Source: Streblospio benedicti (taxonomy: Eukaryota; Annelida; Polychaeta; Spionida; Spionidae). From it: DNA of 64,000 nt. Each line of letters opens with the position of its first letter. Within the stretch, counting starts at the first letter, position 1. Below the pieces are notes generated by a model that was not told the DNA's origin, ran no database searches, and saw only the letters and a list, made by a program, of their open reading frames with translations. Positions 59,423-64,000 of the stretch are shown here, one piece after another. The stretch spans positions 4,040,688 through 4,104,687 of the forward strand of contig CM032659.1 of the NCBI GenBank assembly GCA_019095985.1. Direction: 5' to 3'. The position numbers were made by a program, and so were the translations under genes.

Positions 59423-59781
59423 TGCACAAGTGTTTAGTTTTACTTAGTTTCATATCCTGGCACATATTTATTCGAATCAATCTGAGGGTAATCACTTGGT
59501 TCTGTTAGCATTCATGAATAATTCATGTCCTCTCTTTCTCCACCATTTTGTTGTTTTGTTTTTACAGGCCCAGTGACATTTGGACAAATGTATAGTGCAC
59601 AAACTTTTGTGAATAGAATACCATGAGTTCCTGGAAGGTGTGTCGAGTTGGGCGTACGGAGGTCTCTCAGTTTCTTACCATGTTGTTGGGGATCACTCAA
59701 TTAAGTGTTACTCAGGTCACACCATTCTTGCAGAACACACTTTCCGAATCACCAACCCCCTCCACCGGCGCTGTTCATATA

Positions 59782-59967
59782 CTGTAAAACTAGAATATTT
59801 CGTGGCTATTAAATTCTGTGATTTTCATCTATAAATTATTTTGTGACTGTTTAATTTTGCTACTTTACATAGGCTATTAATGTTTGCTGACTATTTAAGT
59901 TTGTGTAATTGCACCTAACCACGAAATTCACAAATTAAATCGTGCGCTAACATTTGTAGTTTTACAG
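59782..59967. mobile_element. 186-base MITE with TA flanks
   Basis: Inverted ends CTGTAAAACTA and TAGTTTTACAG are perfect over 11 bases and flanked by TA on both sides. AT-rich interior with TATTTCGTGGCTATTAAATT. Tc1/mariner-type by target site. Confidence 0.8.
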
Positions 59968-59970
59968 TAT

Positions 59971-61182
59971 CACACTTTGACGATTCCCTACGCTCTACTT
60001 AAACAAAATGCAAACACACATCACACAATCGTTACGACTGTCCTGAAGTAATTGACGGCTGAACAACTTCTTACATGCAAAGTCGCTACATGCAAGGGGC
60101 TGCAACTGTTATGAATAATATTTTTTCTTCGGTTATTACTGAAGTGTGATGAATGATAATTTTGGCGTGAAATTCATCAGAACGACTTTACTGATTTTCA
60201 CCCACGCACTCAATATACGAATCGGTTTTGGCGTTTTGAAGTCCATTTCTAACGAGTTTAATGACTTTTAAAAGTATAAACTACTCAAAAGTGTATGTAG
60301 CCGCGACGCACTTCCAAATTTGTCGTTCGTTTTTAGTTGATTTTTTATGCGTTACTCGACATAGACTGTCGTATAAAACTAGTAAATTACTCAAAATCTA
60401 TGTAAGCCGCAACAATGCATGTGTCCATAGTTATGATAATGATTAATTTGGTGCATGATTAGTTGGCCATGTAAAAATCGCATATTCACCAAGATAGGCC
60501 TGTAGAAGAAGCGACTGTCCTGTCGTCATGGCCATTGACTGTCCCGACGTTTCATAACGAACTCATCGGTAATTTAGAAACCGGCAACTGTTGCAAGGTT
60601 TCACAAACACGCATCGTCGGCTTTCACGGGTTGATCATTCACACTGCCTTTACAAGTTCTTGATCATATCAACTATATACTGCGTATATAGCCGTGAGTT
60701 ATGACGATGCAAACACAGAGATTCCAATATTTTCATGGTAGCGTTTTGGGATAGTCTTGACACAAGAGACTTTCACAATCCATATGCATTTTACATTGAA
60801 ATGATTATAGGATATCATTCGCAATATTCAATCCCGGGTATTAGATACATTTACCGTATGCATAAGTACGATAAATGTCTACTTACGGCAGAATATGAGA
60901 CCGGCCGTGCGTACAACTCCCGGGGGGGGGGGGTGTACAACTATGTCAACTATTGGAACGTGATCGCCAAGAAGGCCTATAGTCGCTAGATGCTCGCAAC
61001 GCAATTGTGAAAGTGAAACACAGATGTGTAAAACTCAATTCAGCCATGTGTATGCCAACCCTTCTATCGGTCTTCATCATTTAGAAAACACAAGTCAACA
61101 AATGTACAGAAAACTGTCAATGGACGAAGTCAATTTCGTCTTCAATTATGCATTCACAATGCGGTTAAACACAAACCAATAA
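59971..61182. other. Non-coding; one ORF of doubtful meaning
   Basis: An 84-codon ATG frame (60,735-60,989) has unusually mixed composition (WDSLDTRDFHNPYAFYIEM) but runs through a G homopolymer and matches nothing I know. No splice sites assigned. Confidence 0.3.
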
Positions 61183-61193
61183 TTGATCGTCGC

Positions 61194-61314
61194 AGTGTCG
61201 TTTGTCATTCTGCTGTTGTGTGTCACTGTGGCGCCGGCATCGCCAGACCCAGACATCGCGGCGCCGACGTCTTCTACACCAGACTCACACTGTGCAAGAC
61301 ATGTGAATTCAGCC
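61194..61314 (+). CDS. Possible signal-peptide exon, weak
   Basis: After GATCGTCGCAG (acceptor-like) one frame reads SFVILLLCVTVAPASPDPD, a hydrophobic core with an Ala/Pro cleavage-like region, then IAAPTSSTPDSHCARH. The segment is clearly GC-richer than its flanks. There is no ATG in the frame; it would need an upstream exon. The downstream donor is unclear. Confidence 0.2.
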
Positions 61315-61532
61315 TCTTTAACTACCATTTATTATAGTTTTATGGTCTTTAAAGGTGTAAAAAATTGATGACACCAATGGTGTATGATTTTCAGCATTCA
61401 TGCCCTCCTCCACTGAAGTTACTGATAATCAAATCCGTAATTGTTCAAACCCACCCCTTCATTTAAAAATGCAACAAAAAATAGCCACTTGGTTCTGTAG
61501 ATGAAATTCACAAAACTGATGTATATATCTTA

Positions 61533-61760
61533 GGGACGGACCATTCGATATTTGGGGGAGGGCGACAAAATGTTTACAAATGAAACAAATTTTTTTTTAC
61601 TTTCTAGAGACAATTTTTTTTATTTTCAACTTGAAGTGAGACATTTTTGGTTAACATCAGGGACAATTTTTTTTTCCTGTCAAAATCAGAGGCAGATTTT
61701 TTTTTGGAAAATTTTGTCGCCCCCCCCCCCCCCCGAAAAAAATATCGAATGGTCCGTCCC
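61533..61760. mobile_element. PIF/Harbinger-type MITE, 228 bases
   Basis: Inverted ends GGGACGGACCATTCGATAT and its complement are perfect over 21 bases, flanked by a TTA target duplication (61,530-61,532 and 61,761-61,763). T-rich interior and a C run near the right end. The 3-base TTA target and GG start are typical of PIF/Harbinger MITEs. Confidence 0.85.
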
Positions 61761-61763
61761 TTA

Positions 61764-62409
61764 TGATGTGATTCTTTACATAATTATTGTGCTGACGCCA
61801 ATTTTATTCACATACATTTCACTTGTAACAATTATCCTTCGCTTAGAAACTTCTGCTATAAATCATTGGAAATGATTCACACTAAAATTACTAATAATCT
61901 TTGGAAATAAATGTTATTAGCCAAAATGTAGTTAAAAGTGGAATAAAAATGGTGTCAGCACAATAATTTGTATTCTTCACACATATGTAACAAGATTGCA
62001 CCGTTTACCTATCAAAATACATCTACTCTAATGCTATTGCCTATCCTGGACAAATATTTATTGAAATAAATACTAAATTCAGATCTTCTGAATGAGTCCA
62101 ATACTGTACATAAATGACAACACAGCATAACTATATAAGGGAACGAAACTCTCCACAACCAATTAATCTATTTGCTTAGATCATTGTGAATCTCTGATCT
62201 TGTCTAAATGGACACAATTTTTGTGATCTTAATGATTATTTTCTGTTACATTTATATCACAGCAATCGTTCACATTTTATAATAATATGCTCTTTAGGTA
62301 TAATCTTTGGTTATGATAGTCATGTATTTTTTGTACTTTTCAGTAATTATGATTTTTCAGTATTAAGATAGTCATACTAATTTAGAGTTTAATGTTTGTT
62401 TAAAAGCAA
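61764..62409. other. AT-rich, no gene seen
   Basis: Nothing recognised. Confidence 0.35.
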
Positions 62410-62620
62410 TTTTTGTTTTCAACCTGGATCGGGCTGGGTGTGTAAAAGGTCACGATGAGTGGAAGGTGTCTTCAAGTGTACCAGAAATGATCAAAGTCAA
62501 AGTTCCGGGGGTACCAGTCTACGTGGTCATCAAAACTCAAGATTGTGACCAGGAAGCACGCTTCAAGTATTGCCAAAGTGAAAAAGAAGTTCAAAGAACC
62601 AAGATCATCAAGAAGTCATG
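62410..62620 (+). mobile_element. Possible LTR-element fossil, integrase C-terminal remnant
   Basis: About 70 codons loosely resemble the end of a Ty3/gypsy-type integrase, mainly a block reading VPGVPVYVVIK. It is a broken, old-looking fragment with no terminal repeats found. The family call is tentative; a host exon is possible. Confidence 0.25.
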
Positions 62621-64000
62621 AATGGACATAGATATGTGCATGAGATAACGCATATCTTGTAATTGCACGGTTACATCTAGTAACTTGTTGTTAATACCAG
62701 AAATGGAACACTGGTGAACGGTTTGGTGCTAGTTGAGATCTAGATGTTTTTAAGTTTTAGAATTAATGCTGTTTGTCTGGCATGCATAATCTGAATCCTA
62801 GGCCAAAGTTCCACTATAGCATCATTGTAACACAAATGAGTGGTTGAGCAACGTACTCGGGTGTCTACACTAATAACTGTTATTTTAATTTGCTATGTTG
62901 ATTTAATTTTACCCATGAATTAATAAGCCTTGTCAACAAGGCTCTCATCCAAAGATGAGTTGGCAGGATCATCAATTTCTGATCATATCGAAATCATCAT
63001 ATTTACTGTATATATACATATTTCATTTAATATGTATTGTTATTATTTTAGTGAAATGTAAACAATGATTTCATGTACAATGATATAATGGTATATTATA
63101 TTATTGTTGTATACCAGGATAAATTAGTGGTTTTAACAGAATTAGAATAGTCTATATCAATGTCTGTAATGTTATCATTGTTTGTTGATAGAAGGGTGTA
63201 TGGACAGTAACGGTAATAGATAAAGAAATTTAAGTAATTTGTTTATCTTTAAAAGATGGGGGTGTTTGTAAAGATCAACACACATTTTATAATATTTAAA
63301 AGTGGGTTGTACTGTATTCTCCTAAAAGTTGCACTGTATTTTGGAAGCATGCATCATACACGCTTTTATAATCGCATCTTTGTCTGCAAGTTATTAAGGT
63401 TTCATATCCAGATTTAGAAATGCCGTGAATGAATATTATCTATATTTTTGTAAACAGACGCAATGCGGCGTTGGCAGAAAAGTTATCTTTGTCGTCTAAA
63501 TTTGGTATGGAAATAGATGGTGTCAGGTATTACTGACAAAGGCTACTTAAATCTGGATATAAGGGGCAGATGAGCTGTGATTGAGAGACTGGTTTTTCTA
63601 CTGGATTGCTGTATATTCTGTACAATTCTGCATAATTTGGATGTAGAAGGAATAAATATATAGAAATGCAAGTTTTATTAAAGACAAAGAAGCAGGCTTC
63701 TCCCTCCACTGAGCCTTAAAATAATCAGAGGAGGGACACAAGCCTTTACAACGTGAAACTAACATACAGTTATAGATACATAAAAAATACATGTCCATAT
63801 AAACATAGTGAAAATAAACATTAGAGTGAACACAAATAATTTAATATAGAGTTACATATAGAATTACAATAATGATACTTCTTTAAATATTGTATCAATT
63901 TAAACGTCGTAGTATTGCATGTATTGTTGTTGATAAGTTTTGTATCATTTTATTCATTGCCATAATATCATCTTTTTTCAGCGCTTTCTTCATTGCCATA
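62621..64000. other. AT-rich, no gene seen
   Basis: A perfect small hairpin AGCCTTGTCAACAAGGCT at 62,926-62,943. The rest shows no ORF or repeat of note. Confidence 0.35.

Noticed and set aside
60735-60989. 84-codon ORF with mixed composition
   Set aside because: Starts with ATG but passes through a G homopolymer and resembles no known family. Left as an unassigned frame.

Overview
This window looks like nuclear DNA of a marine invertebrate animal. The evidence is spliced gene fragments with GT/AG junctions, several non-LTR retrotransposon clades, hundreds-of-base microsatellites, dense short inverted-repeat transposons, a Toll-like receptor relic, a LicD-family relic and a divergent homeobox relic. 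This gene mix is typical of hemichordates, lancelets and molluscs; I cannot fix the phylum from the sequence alone. There are no prokaryotic operons, no CRISPR array and no complete intact protein-coding gene.

Layout. (1) 1 to about 31.2 kb is non-coding as far as I can tell. It holds about 23 copies of one short transposon family (TIR CAGTAGAACCTC, flanking TA), two long GT runs, (TTG)n and CAG tracts, tRNA-derived SINEs, foldback repeats and several compact promoter-like clusters (ETS, YY1, E-box, CRE, NRF1, NF-Y/GC box) with no recognisable gene attached. (2) 32.2 to 33.7 kb holds a second inverted-repeat family, a strong hammerhead ribozyme motif and one Cys-rich exon on the minus strand, and ends at a 100-N assembly gap (33,786-33,885). 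(3) 33.9 to 50.7 kb is visibly more AT-rich, lacks the CAGTAGAACC family, and carries fragments of at least four LINEs. Here lie three phase-compatible minus-strand exons (47.2, 39.4 and 37.1 kb) of an unrecognised gene. In the long intron between the first two sits a decayed Toll-like receptor gene, flanked by two copies of the same repeat pair. Next comes a two-homeodomain gene interrupted by stops. (4) 51.7 to 53.0 kb is a LicD/fukutin-like gene with several frame breaks. (5) 54.5 to 57.2 kb carries the last three exons of a single-pass membrane protein on the minus strand: Ser/Asn-rich stalk, membrane span, Tyr/Gln-rich cytoplasmic tail. A hAT-type element lies in the intron between the last two exons, and a duplicate of its end sits right at a splice donor. 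(6) 57.2 to 64 kb is non-coding, with TA- and TTA-flanked MITEs, a foldback repeat and a faint LTR-element fossil.

The genes do not form a pathway. The most interesting signals are the complete hammerhead core at 32.83 kb, the double-homeodomain relic, the Toll-like receptor relic between direct repeats, the hAT remnant overlapping a splice donor, and the orphan promoter cassettes.
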